Source: Thalassospira sp. UBA1131 (lineage in GTDB: Bacteria; Pseudomonadota; Alphaproteobacteria; Rhodospirillales; Thalassospiraceae). Taken from it: DNA of 21,682 bases. The DNA lies in the NCBI RefSeq assembly GCF_002311515.1, contig NZ_DCAO01000018.1, positions 4,124-25,805 on the forward strand. Reading direction: 5' to 3'. Positions 6,565 through 14,357 of this stretch are shown here, piece by piece. The position numbers and the translations under genes are program-made. How positions within the stretch are numbered: the stretch's first letter is position 1; each line of letters starts with the position of its first letter. The notes below the pieces were generated by a model. That model was not told where the DNA came from. It searched no databases and saw only the letters and a list, made by a program, of their open reading frames with translations.

Positions 6565-7359
6565 ATGACCAAAACCAGTTCAATGGCGTCACACTTGTCC
6601 GACCAGAAACCAGATACCCACAGCGAAATCAAAAGCACGTCAAAGCCCCTATGGCGCAAGCTTTTGCCGGTGATTGTTCTGGTTGTCGGACTTGTCATTG
6701 CATGGGCCAGCGGCATTCTCGATTTGCTGTCATTTGAGTCCCTGCGTGAAAACCGCGACCTGTTGCAGGGTTTTGTTGCCGATAACCCGGTTTCCAGCAT
6801 TCTGGTCTTTATGGGGCTTTACGTCGTTTCGGTCGCACTTTCCCTGCCAATCGGGTCGATCCTGACCATCACAGGGGGCTTTCTGTTCGGGGCGTTTCTT
6901 GCCACCAGTTATGTTGTGGTCTCCGCCACCATTGGCGCGACAATCGTTTACCTTGCGGCCCGCTATGCGTTTTACGATCTGATGCGTGCCAAGGCCGGAA
7001 ACGCCGTCCGCAGGATGGAAGAAGGCTTTGCTGAAAACGCGTTCAGCTATTTGATGGTTTTGCGCCTGATCCCGATCTTTCCGTTCTGGCTGGTTAATCT
7101 TGTGCCGGCCCTTCTTGGCGTCAAACTGCGATCCTTTGTCTTTGGCACCATGATCGGAATCATTCCGGGCACTTTTGTTTATGCCTCGATCGGGGATGGT
7201 CTTGGTGCCCTGTTTGATCAGGGCAAGACACCTGATCTTGGCATCATCTTTGAACCCCGTATTCTGACCCCGATCATCGGGCTTGCCGTGCTGGCGCTTT
7301 TGCCGGTGGCGTACAAGAAATTGCGCAAACGTAAGATCGGGGTGAACGCCGATGAATAA
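6565..7359 (+). CDS. TVP38/TMEM64 family inner-membrane protein
   Basis: 264 residues from the ATG at 6565. The frame opens further upstream at 6484, but those residues are not family-like. It has about six hydrophobic segments with the VTT (SNARE-associated, DedA-like) core: VSVALSLPIGSILTITGGFLFG, then VLRLIPIFPFWLVNLVPALLGV, then GIIPGTFVYASIGDGLG. The arginine and prolines in RLIPIFPF are the family hallmark. The function of bacterial members is unclear; related DedA proteins flip lipid carriers and phospholipids. Its stop codon overlaps the next gene by eight bases, so the two are translationally coupled, an arrangement seen with this oxidoreductase family in other bacteria. Confidence 0.9.
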   Translation: MTKTSSMASHLSDQKPDTHSEIKSTSKPLWRKLLPVIVLVVGLVIAWASGILDLLSFESLRENRDLLQGFVADNPVSSILVFMGLYVVSVALSLPIGSILTITGGFLFGAFLATSYVVVSATIGATIVYLAARYAFYDLMRAKAGNAVRRMEEGFAENAFSYLMVLRLIPIFPFWLVNLVPALLGVKLRSFVFGTMIGIIPGTFVYASIGDGLGALFDQGKTPDLGIIFEPRILTPIIGLAVLALLPVAYKKLRKRKIGVNADE

Positions 7360-8779
7360 GATCATCACGACCGATATTTGTGTCATCGGGGCTGGATCGG
7401 GGGGCCTTTCGGTCGCGGCCGGGGCCGTCCAGATGGGCGCAAAGGTTGTCCTGATCGAAAAGGGCAAGATGGGCGGTGATTGCCTTAATACCGGCTGCGT
7501 TCCGTCCAAGGCGCTGCTGGCGGCTGGCCATGCCGCGGAAAATGCACGCAGGGCTTCACGGTTTGGCGTATCGACCGGCCCCGTGGAGATCGACTTTGGC
7601 CGGGCTATCGACCATGTTCATTCCGTGATCGCCGGTATCGCGCCACATGACTCGGTAGAACGGTTCGAAGAACTCGGCTGCACCGTCATTCAGGCCGAAG
7701 CCCGTTTTACCGGTCCGGGTGAACTCGTTGCCGGTGACACCACAATCAAGGCCAAACGCTTTGTCATCGCCACCGGATCGCGTGCCGCAGTGCCGCCGAT
7801 CCCCGGCCTTGAAACCGTTTGCTATTTCACCAACGAAACCATTTTTGAAAACCGGGTCCGCCCCGAACATCTGATCATCATCGGTGGCGGCCCCATCGGG
7901 CTTGAAATGGCGCAGGCCCATCATCAGCTGGGCGCAAAAGTTACCGTGATTGAAATGGGCACCATCCTGCCCAAGGATGATCCGGATCTGGTGGCTGTTG
8001 TCCGTGACCGCATCAAGGCCGATGGCATCAGCCTTTATGAAGGGGGGAAAACCAAGGAAATCCTTGATGTGAATGACCAGATCAGGGTTGTGATCGAACA
8101 TCAGGGCATCGAGATTACCTTGGAAGGTAGCCACCTTTTGCTGGCAACCGGACGCAAACCCAATGTCGAAAATCTCGGCCTGAAGGATGCCGGCATTGAA
8201 TATACCGACCGCGGTATTTCCGTCGATGCGCGTTTGCGGACATCAAACAAAAAGGTCTTTGCCATTGGCGACATCACCGGCGGCCTGCAATTTACCCATA
8301 TGGCAGGATATGATGCTGGCATCGTCATTCGCAATGCGCTGTTCCGTCTTCCGGCCAAGGTTGATCACAGTGCCGTGCCATGGGTGACCTACACCAACCC
8401 GGAACTGGCACAGGTCGGCCTGACCGAAAAGGCTGCTCGCGAACAATATGGCGATGACATCCGCGTTGTGACCTGGGATTACGCCGAAAATGACCGCGCC
8501 CGGGCAGAGGCCGAGACCGAGGGCTTCATCAAGGTCATCACCAAACCAAACGGCCGGATTCTGGGGGCTGCCATCGTCGGACGGCAGGCAGGTGAACTGA
8601 TCGGTGTCTGGTCACTTGCCATCAGCAAGAAGATGAAGATTGGCGCCATCGCTGGCATGATCGCGCCTTACCCGACCTTGGGCGAACTTTCCAAACGCGT
8701 CGCCGGGGCCTGGTATACCCCCAGCCTGTTTGGCGAAAAAACCCGCAAGCTTGTGCGTTTCCTGCTCAAATTCGCATAA
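7352..8779 (+). CDS. FAD-dependent pyridine nucleotide-disulfide oxidoreductase (MerA/Lpd-like)
   Basis: 475 residues with the standard class I domain order: FAD site IGAGSGGLS, redox disulfide GGDCLNTGCVPSK (Cys44/Cys49), NAD(P) site IGGGPIGLEMAQ, second FAD motif FAIGDITGG, and a C-terminal dimer domain. At the position of the catalytic His of lipoamide dehydrogenase and glutathione reductase (HPTxxE) it has Tyr440 (YPTLGE, Glu445 kept), as in mercuric reductase. It lacks MerA's C-terminal Cys-Cys pair and its N-terminal metal-binding domain, so it should not be called a mercuric reductase. It overlaps the TVP38 gene; electron acceptor and substrate are unknown. Confidence 0.92.
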   Translation: MNKIITTDICVIGAGSGGLSVAAGAVQMGAKVVLIEKGKMGGDCLNTGCVPSKALLAAGHAAENARRASRFGVSTGPVEIDFGRAIDHVHSVIAGIAPHDSVERFEELGCTVIQAEARFTGPGELVAGDTTIKAKRFVIATGSRAAVPPIPGLETVCYFTNETIFENRVRPEHLIIIGGGPIGLEMAQAHHQLGAKVTVIEMGTILPKDDPDLVAVVRDRIKADGISLYEGGKTKEILDVNDQIRVVIEHQGIEITLEGSHLLLATGRKPNVENLGLKDAGIEYTDRGISVDARLRTSNKKVFAIGDITGGLQFTHMAGYDAGIVIRNALFRLPAKVDHSAVPWVTYTNPELAQVGLTEKAAREQYGDDIRVVTWDYAENDRARAEAETEGFIKVITKPNGRILGAAIVGRQAGELIGVWSLAISKKMKIGAIAGMIAPYPTLGELSKRVAGAWYTPSLFGEKTRKLVRFLLKFA

Positions 8780-8859
8780 GCGGCTTGCTTGCCGTCGCGT
8801 GTGAAAACAAGCATCTGTATTGCTGTACTTTTTTCGGTTTATCGGCCTAACATCAGTTA

Positions 8860-10341
8860 ATGAATAACCGGCATCTGAAATTGCCCCCATGGGCCAAATC
8901 GCTTTCCGCGCGCCTTCTGGTGCTGACGGTAAGCTTTGTGATGCTTGCCGAGGTGTTTGTCTTTGCCCCTTCTGTCGCCCGCTTTCGGATTGACTGGTTA
9001 AAGGCACATCTTGACTCCGGGTACCTCGCGGCCCTTGCCCTTGAAGCCACCCCCGATCAGATGATCCCTGATGATCTTGAACGCGAACTTCTGTCCAATG
9101 CCGGGATCGAGGCGGTCATCCTGCGCCGTGAAGATCGCAAATTGCTGCTGCAACGCGATGATATGCCCGCCAAGGTCGACAAGGACGTCAATCTGAGCGA
9201 TTTCTCGATTCCGATGGCCTTGATGGAAGGACTGGCAACACTCAGCCAGACCGAAAACCGGGTATTGCGCGTGGTCGGCATGCCCTCCATGGCGCCAGAT
9301 TTCGAAATCGAGGTGCTTGTGCATGAAGACCGCCTGACCGAGGCGATGCGTAATTTCGGTTGGCGGGTATTTGGCCTGTCGCTGATGATTTCATTCTTTA
9401 CGGCCGGGCTTGTCTATTTCGCGCTTAATCGGTTGCTGGTGCGCCCGATGCGAACCCTGACCAGCGACATGATCCGTTTTCGCGAAGACCCACAGGACAA
9501 GGCATCGCTGATCAATCCGGGCGAACGCGATGATGAAATCGGTGTTGCCCGCCAGGAACTTGCCATGATGCAGCAAGACATTCAGGCGATGCTTAATCAG
9601 CGTCGCCGACTTGCCGCCCTGGGTACGGCCGCCACCAAAATCAGCCATGATCTGCGCAATGCACTGGCGACATCGATGCTGATGACCGAACAGCTTGCCA
9701 AAAGCGAAGACGACGAAGTCCGTGCTGTCGTGCCGCGATTGTTGTCATCGATGGAACGTGCGGTTTATATCAGTGAACAAACCCTGTCCTTTGCCCGCGA
9801 GACGCCACCACCGCGCGATCTGGCAACCTTCACGCTGATTGAACTGATCGAAGAAATCCGCGATCAGATTTTGCTGCAAAAATGCGAACCGTTGCTTGAT
9901 GGCGGCATGGGCGATGCACCTGTGGCCAGTGAACCCTGCCCCGCGCGCATTGAGATCGACCTGCCTGATGATGTCATGCTTGAAGCGGACTATGACATGC
10001 TGTTTCGCGCCTTCAGCAACCTGATGCGCAACCCGCTGGAGGCCGGGGCGACTACCGTCACCATCAGTCATAAAATTCAAACCGAACCTGAAAAGGGTGA
10101 CGAATCGGCTAAGGCCCGCCGCTCTATCGAAGTTTTCATTGCCGACAACGGGCCGGGGTTACCCGAAAAGGCGATCAAAAACCTGTTCGTCCCGTTTGCC
10201 GGCAGCGGGCGACAAGGCGGCACCGGGCTTGGCCTTGCCATCGCACGCGAACTGATCAGCACCCATAACGGTGAACTTCGCCTCACTGCAACAGGGCCGG
10301 ATGGTGCTGTTTTCACAGTCAAATTGCCACTCGGGAACTGA
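8860..10341 (+). CDS. Membrane sensor histidine kinase (orphan)
   Basis: 493 residues. The first membrane segment is at about 15-37, a periplasmic sensor region at about 40-165, and the second segment at about 168-190. A HAMP-like linker follows, then the phospho-acceptor box ATKISHDLRNAL (His263), the N box FSNLMRNPLEAG (Asn387/Asn391, with Pro where Ala is usual), G1 DNGPGLP (Asp429) and G2 GGTGLGLA. All catalytic elements are present. No response regulator lies in this window, so the partner is elsewhere. The gene follows the oxidoreductase by 80 bases on the same strand and may share its transcript. No convincing Shine-Dalgarno precedes the ATG. Confidence 0.92.
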   Translation: MNNRHLKLPPWAKSLSARLLVLTVSFVMLAEVFVFAPSVARFRIDWLKAHLDSGYLAALALEATPDQMIPDDLERELLSNAGIEAVILRREDRKLLLQRDDMPAKVDKDVNLSDFSIPMALMEGLATLSQTENRVLRVVGMPSMAPDFEIEVLVHEDRLTEAMRNFGWRVFGLSLMISFFTAGLVYFALNRLLVRPMRTLTSDMIRFREDPQDKASLINPGERDDEIGVARQELAMMQQDIQAMLNQRRRLAALGTAATKISHDLRNALATSMLMTEQLAKSEDDEVRAVVPRLLSSMERAVYISEQTLSFARETPPPRDLATFTLIELIEEIRDQILLQKCEPLLDGGMGDAPVASEPCPARIEIDLPDDVMLEADYDMLFRAFSNLMRNPLEAGATTVTISHKIQTEPEKGDESAKARRSIEVFIADNGPGLPEKAIKNLFVPFAGSGRQGGTGLGLAIARELISTHNGELRLTATGPDGAVFTVKLPLGN

Positions 10342-10376
10342 TTTCGCTGCATTCCTGTGCTGCAGCGCATCTGATC

Positions 10377-10400
10377 GATAGATTTTTTCTATCTATTTTT
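10377..10400 (+). terminator. Possible weak terminator after the histidine kinase
   Basis: GATAGA and TCTATC form a six-base-pair AT-rich stem around five T, followed by TATTTTTATTTTAT. The stem is weak. The same AT-rich stretch (10383-10430) could instead be the promoter region of the RNA candidate that follows. Confidence 0.3.
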
Positions 10401-10437
10401 ATTTTATATTCGATTTTATCTTTTGATCAGCATTTGC

Positions 10438-10625
10438 GACCTTGGGTTATGGCGATGCCGGGCTTGATCCCGATCCCCGATCCGCTCCTGACCCAAAGTT
10501 CGGTATCGCCAAACTTACTTGAGTGTGCACCGTATTCTTTTGAAGCCTTCCTACCCCTGTTGCACCCTCCCTTGACGTTGGCACCTCAAGTGAGACCGCA
10601 TGTCGAAGACCCCATAATCCTTGCC
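10438..10625 (+). ncRNA. Candidate structured small RNA (6S-like at best)
   Basis: This stretch lies between the kinase and a strong terminator and shows nested pairing. An outer stem joins 10444-10452 to 10612-10620 (nine pairs, one G-U). It continues with CGA/TCG and TGC/GCA pairs at 10453-10458. An inner stem joins 10517-10528 to 10581-10591 (eleven pairs, one bulge). CTTGA at 10463 can compete for the same TCAAG at 10586. An AT-rich promoter-like region precedes it. The roughly 180-base length, closed ends and a GAAGCCTT stretch recall 6S RNA, but the genomic neighbours are not the usual zapA/fau and the internal loop is uneven. I am unsure of the class. Confidence 0.45.
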
Positions 10626-10667
10626 GGATTATCATCAGGGGATCTGAAATGGTCCCCGCCCTCAAAA

Positions 10668-10702
10668 CCCCTTGTCCAGATTTGGACAAGGGGTGTTTTT
10701 TT
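10668..10702. terminator. Strong terminator between RNA candidate and tag
   Basis: Eleven perfect base pairs (10668-10678 with 10683-10693) close a GATT loop, followed by TGTTTTTTTG on the plus strand and TTTTGAG on the minus strand. It can end both the plus-strand transcript and the tetR-yciI-tag operon. Confidence 0.88.
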
Positions 10703-10711
10703 GACATCACA

Positions 10712-11320
10712 TCAGCTTGGGCGAACCAATGACGCACGCATGTCGTCAATCTGTTGGCGCAAAAAACAACCTTGCGCGTGATCATTGATCAGGCCCATCG
10801 CCTGCATGAACGCAAACACCGTGGTCGGCCCGACGAACTTCCAACCGCGTTTTTTGAGATCCTTGGAAAGGGCAACGGACGTCGGCGACGTTGACATCGA
10901 CTGTGGCGGGTCGACCTCATCCGGTTTCGGTTCAAACCGCCAGAAATAGGCAGCAAGTGACCCTTCCTCGGCCACCATCTCGCAGGCCCTTTTGGCATTG
11001 TTGATCGATGCCTCGATCTTGCCGCGATGGCGGATGATCCCTGCATCACCAAGCAGTCGCTCAACATCCGCATCATCAAACTGCGCGACCTTGTGAAAAT
11101 CAAAACCGGCAAAGGCTTTGCGGAAATTCTCGCGCTTGGTCAGGATCGTGCGCCAGCTTAATCCCGACTGGAATCCCTCAAGACAGATTTTCTCAAACAG
11201 CCGGATGTCATCGGTCACCGGAAAACCCCATTCCGTGTCGTGATAGGCGTTAAATTCCGGCGCCGCATCACACCAGGCGCACCGGCATTTTCCATCCGTT
11301 CCGATTGTTGTTTTGCTCAT
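10712..11320 (-). CDS. tag: DNA-3-methyladenine glycosylase I
   Basis: 202 residues aligning along the length of E. coli Tag. The zinc-snap residues are all present: Cys14 (RCAW), His27 (AYHDTEWG), His181 and Cys185 (LINDHAQGC). The base-pocket glutamate is Glu48 (CLEGFQSGLSW), and KKRGWKFVGPTTVFAFMQA is also conserved. It excises 3-methyladenine from alkylated DNA. Two extra cysteines (12, 17) surround Cys14. It is the last gene of a tight operon after yciI (three bases between) behind a TetR regulator, an unusual setting for tag that hints at induction by a small molecule or a stress. Confidence 0.95.
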   Translation of the reverse strand: MSKTTIGTDGKCRCAWCDAAPEFNAYHDTEWGFPVTDDIRLFEKICLEGFQSGLSWRTILTKRENFRKAFAGFDFHKVAQFDDADVERLLGDAGIIRHRGKIEASINNAKRACEMVAEEGSLAAYFWRFEPKPDEVDPPQSMSTSPTSVALSKDLKKRGWKFVGPTTVFAFMQAMGLINDHAQGCFLRQQIDDMRASLVRPS

Positions 11321-11323
11321 TGC

Positions 11324-11611
11324 TCAGGCCATCAGGAAATCAAGACGTTGATCGGCACGCGCGGGCGAGATTTCCAGAATCTCGGCGCTAACGATTCCTT
11401 CGACAACGAACGGATCTTCATTCACGCGGGTTTCAATCTCGTCGCGTGACACACCATGGGCCAGAACCGCACCGCCCATATTGGGTTGCAAGCTACCGAC
11501 CATCAGAAACACGCCATCATCAAAACCCTTCTTGATCCACGCTTTGTGCGCGTCCATGAATTCCGGGGCCTTTGGGCGGTTTTCGGCAAATTTCAAAAAG
11601 ATCGCAAACAT
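11324..11611 (-). CDS. YciI-like protein
   Basis: 95 residues of the YCII fold (ferredoxin-like, dimeric). The family's putative active-site His is His22 in MDAHKAWIKKGFDDG, followed by the FLMVGSLQPNMGGAVLA beta strands and a C-terminal DPFVVEGIVSAEI. Family members are small cytoplasmic proteins suspected of hydrolase or dehalogenase-like activity; few have an assigned reaction. Its ribosome site AGGGAG lies inside the end of tetR, and the gene is three bases from each neighbour, so it is translated as part of one operon. Confidence 0.9.
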   Translation of the reverse strand: MFAIFLKFAENRPKAPEFMDAHKAWIKKGFDDGVFLMVGSLQPNMGGAVLAHGVSRDEIETRVNEDPFVVEGIVSAEILEISPARADQRLDFLMA

Positions 11612-11614
11612 CGT

Positions 11615-12211
11615 CTACTCCCTGTCTGGATTGTTTTTGTTGGTAAGATCGGCAATCTGGTCGTCCAACCAGGTGCACATCAGATCGACCTCGTGATGCA
11701 GGAACCGGTCATCATCAAACGCATTGGCAAGGGTCGCCACACCCTGGCTGCGACCAAGGATATGCATGGCCAATTCATCGGATTTATCGCCAAAACCCAA
11801 CCGTTCGAACTGCCGGCACAACCAACTGCGAAACAGGGTAAACAGTGCGGCGGCATCGCTTTTTGCCGTGTGGTTCAGCTTCGCCAGCTCTGACGACAAC
11901 GTACCCACCGGGCAGCCGTATTTCCGGATTTTCTCGCCATTGACGATCAGGATATGGATGAAACTTCGAATACGCTCCGCCGGGTCTGATCCGGCAATTT
12001 CCCAGCGATCAAGCATCTGCTCGGTATTGGCAAGGCGGCGATTGATCACACCATCAAGGATGTCATCCTTGGTCTTGAAGTGGTGGTAAAAGTTGCCGCG
12101 CGATATGCCGACGGTGGCAGCGATATCGGCAAACGATGTTGCCTCGAACCCGTGCTGGTAAAATAGCAGGTCCGCTGCCTCGACAATCCGTTCTCGTGTT
12201 TCTGCTGCCAT
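11615..12211 (-). CDS. TetR-family transcriptional regulator
   Basis: 198 residues. The N-terminal helix-turn-helix is clear: ERIVEAADLLFYQHGFEATSFADIA, then VGISRGNFYHHFKTKDDIL, the most conserved part of TetR proteins. The C-terminal ligand domain is all-helical and includes CPVGTLSSELAKL, a pattern shared with repressors of the AcuR/NemR-like groups. It heads the operon tetR-yciI-tag and has two palindromes directly upstream, so self-repression is likely. The inducer is unknown; Cys residues in RKYGCPVG and MCTWL might allow an electrophile response, which is speculative. Confidence 0.93.
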   Translation of the reverse strand: MAAETRERIVEAADLLFYQHGFEATSFADIAATVGISRGNFYHHFKTKDDILDGVINRRLANTEQMLDRWEIAGSDPAERIRSFIHILIVNGEKIRKYGCPVGTLSSELAKLNHTAKSDAAALFTLFRSWLCRQFERLGFGDKSDELAMHILGRSQGVATLANAFDDDRFLHHEVDLMCTWLDDQIADLTNKNNPDRE

Positions 12212-12242
12212 TTTCCGATATGCCGCCCGATTGACCTAGGAT

Positions 12243-12284
12243 TAGGACAAATGTCCCAATTCCGAAATTAGGTCAATTGTCCTA
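12243..12284. promoter_or_regulatory. Two operator-like palindromes upstream of tetR
   Basis: TAGGACAAATGTCCCA (12243-12258) and TAGGTCAATTGTCCTA (12269-12284) share the half site TAGGWCAA/TTGTCCTA. Their centres are 26 bases apart. A further half site, TTGACCTA, is at 12231-12238. They sit 32 to 73 bases before the tetR start, where a TetR repressor would block transcription. Confidence 0.7.
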
Positions 12285-12299
12285 TTCTGTCAACAAGAC

Positions 12300-12331
12300 A
12301 AAAAGCACCCGCAAGCATTGCCTGCGGGTGC
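12300..12331 (-). terminator. Terminator downstream of first trkH
   Basis: Nine base pairs (12305-12313 with 12323-12331) close a nine-base loop. On the minus strand the stem is followed by TTTTTGTCTTG. It separates trkH from the tetR operator region downstream. Confidence 0.8.
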
Positions 12332-12364
12332 CGGAAAATTCGGGATAAATATCCTGGGTTTCGA

Positions 12365-13924
12365 TCAGTCGCGCCAGAATGCCGGGAACAGCAGAACCAG
12401 AACCGTAAAGACCTCAAGGCGGCCAATCAGCATGCCAATCGACATCAGCCACTTCGCCCCGTCCGGCAGGGTTGCGAAGTTGCCCGACGGGCCGACAATC
12501 GGCCCCAATCCCGGTCCGACATTGGCGATTGCAGTGCCGGCACTCGAGACTGCGGTGATGAAATCAAGTCCCATCGCGCCAAGTGCTGCGGCCAGAACCA
12601 CGAAGCAGAACACAAACAGGAAGAAGAAGCTGAGAACCGATTCCGTAACATCTTCCGAAAGTGGTTTGCGGTTGTAATAGGCAATGAAAACCCCATGCGG
12701 ACGCAGCATGTGCGAAAGCTGGATCTTGGCGATTTCATACAGAACCTGAAGGCGGAAGATCTTTACCCCGCAGGTTGTCGATCCCGCACAGCCGCCAATA
12801 AACATGACAAAGAAGAACACCGTCACCGCAAACGGGCCCCAAAGCCCGTAATCGGTGGTGGCATATCCCGTACCGGTCATCACCGACACAATGTTGAAGG
12901 ACGTAAAGCGCAGTGCATACAGGAAATCGACATTGTTGGTTTCCGAATGCCAAAGGGCGAGGCCGACAACGATCGAAACCGCAATTGTGATGAACCAGCG
13001 CACCTGACTGTCGCGGAACAAGGCCCGCCCCTGCCCGCGCAGCATCTGCAGATACAAAATAAACGGCAACGCCCCCGTCGCCATGCCAAGCGTGATGATC
13101 ACATCAATCGCCGCACTGTCATAATGCCCGATCGACGCATCCTTGGTCGAAAAGCCGCCGGTCGCAATCGTCGTCATGGCGTGCGCAATCGCATCAAATG
13201 GCGTCATGCCCGCCGACCACAACATAATCGCCCAAAGCCCGGTGAAGCTCAGATACAGCATCGCGATACCCATCGCGATCTGGGTTGCGCGCGGGAACGC
13301 CTTGTCCGATTTGTCGGAGTTTTCCATGCGGAACAACTGCATCCCGCCAACGCGAAGCATCGGCATGACGGCAATCGCCATCACGATAATCCCGATCCCG
13401 CCAAGCCATTGCAAAAGTGCCCGCCACAGCAAGATCCCCTGCGGCGCGGTATCAAGGCCGACAATCACGGTCGATCCGGTGGTGGAGATACCTGACATCG
13501 CTTCAAAAAACGCGTCGGTATAGGACATATCAAGATCGGAAAAGGCAAATGGCAGCGCCGATGCCGCCGTCAGAACCAGCCAGCTCAGCGTGGTCAGGAT
13601 AAACGCCTGGCGTGAATTGATCTTAAGATTGTCCATGCGGTTCATCATGATCAATGCCCCGCCGACAAACAGCGACACAAAGGACGCCGCTGAGAACACG
13701 ATCCAGTCACGCTGCCCGTAATAAAGGTCGACCAACGCCGGAATGAACATGCCAATCGACAACGTACAGAGCAAAATGCCGACGATGAAAAGAATGGGAC
13801 GGAAATCGATCAATGAAGCGCCTCTTGGCACATACACCGCGAAATCCCCCCGGACAAACGGCATATGGTGCGTCTGATGTTCTGTTTTCGGAAGCCACTG
13901 CATACCCGAAAATTCGGTCTGCAT
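12365..13924 (-). CDS. trkH: TrkH family potassium uptake protein (first copy)
   Basis: 519 residues of the TrkH/KtrB superfamily: inner-membrane subunit of the Trk K+ uptake system. Four pore loops are visible in order: SGISTTGSTV, TTIATGGFS, MTGTGYATTD and GGCAGSTTCG, each with the filter glycine. The tail ANVGPGLGPIVGPSGNF and FPAFWRD is also TrkH-typical. The ATG at 13924 has an AAGGGGG ribosome site. About 30 residues precede the usual N-terminus, so a later start is possible. TrkA, the NAD-binding gating partner, is not in the window. A second, divergent copy lies 3.6 kb away on the same strand. Confidence 0.94.
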   Translation of the reverse strand: MQTEFSGMQWLPKTEHQTHHMPFVRGDFAVYVPRGASLIDFRPILFIVGILLCTLSIGMFIPALVDLYYGQRDWIVFSAASFVSLFVGGALIMMNRMDNLKINSRQAFILTTLSWLVLTAASALPFAFSDLDMSYTDAFFEAMSGISTTGSTVIVGLDTAPQGILLWRALLQWLGGIGIIVMAIAVMPMLRVGGMQLFRMENSDKSDKAFPRATQIAMGIAMLYLSFTGLWAIMLWSAGMTPFDAIAHAMTTIATGGFSTKDASIGHYDSAAIDVIITLGMATGALPFILYLQMLRGQGRALFRDSQVRWFITIAVSIVVGLALWHSETNNVDFLYALRFTSFNIVSVMTGTGYATTDYGLWGPFAVTVFFFVMFIGGCAGSTTCGVKIFRLQVLYEIAKIQLSHMLRPHGVFIAYYNRKPLSEDVTESVLSFFFLFVFCFVVLAAALGAMGLDFITAVSSAGTAIANVGPGLGPIVGPSGNFATLPDGAKWLMSIGMLIGRLEVFTVLVLLFPAFWRD

Positions 13925-14357
13925 GTACCCCCTTCATCACAAGCAGCGAAATTCTTGGCATATGGGGCCACAATGTCCAGTCCTTTTAAGCTGTTGCACG
14001 CTGCCTTGCGGTCGGAATTTCGCGATCATCAACACGATTTGTTCGCGCCCGCACCCTGATTAATGAACGACCGTCACCTTTGATCCGACTTTCAATATCG
14101 CCACACTGCGCGCCCATCACCACTTAACTATGTCTACAATTCTTATTGATTTCTGATAGTTCACCTGTTGATCAGAATCATTCCAATATAATCGCCGGTT
14201 TCTTTTTGGTTCCAGCACATCGCTCAAAGAACGCAAACCTGCCTGTATTTGATATTGTGTCGTGCAACATGGCGCGCTTTCCCCTAAATTAGCCGGATCA
14301 AAAACGATGAGCTCAATCATCGGTGCCTGCCTTGTGACTATCCTTGGGGAGCTTCCC
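13925..14357. other. Intergenic region between divergent trkH and diguanylate cyclase
   Basis: 433 bases without a convincing gene. It must hold the promoters of both flanking genes, but I could not pick out a clear -35/-10 pair. The right end could code for an N-terminal extension of the cyclase (GTG 14262 or ATG 14307). No repeat or strong hairpin stands out. Confidence 0.5.

Noticed and set aside
7352..8779. Mercuric reductase
   Set aside because: The Tyr in place of the catalytic His fits MerA, but the C-terminal Cys pair and metal-binding domain are missing and no other mer gene is present.
10434..10785. Overlapping open frames on both strands between the kinase and tag
   Set aside because: Both read through hairpins and a strong terminator and have no protein-like features. 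The stretch looks like RNA instead.
12695..13495. Plus-strand open frame of 266 residues opposite trkH
   Set aside because: Antisense to a well-defined membrane protein; very rich in Arg and His; no domain.
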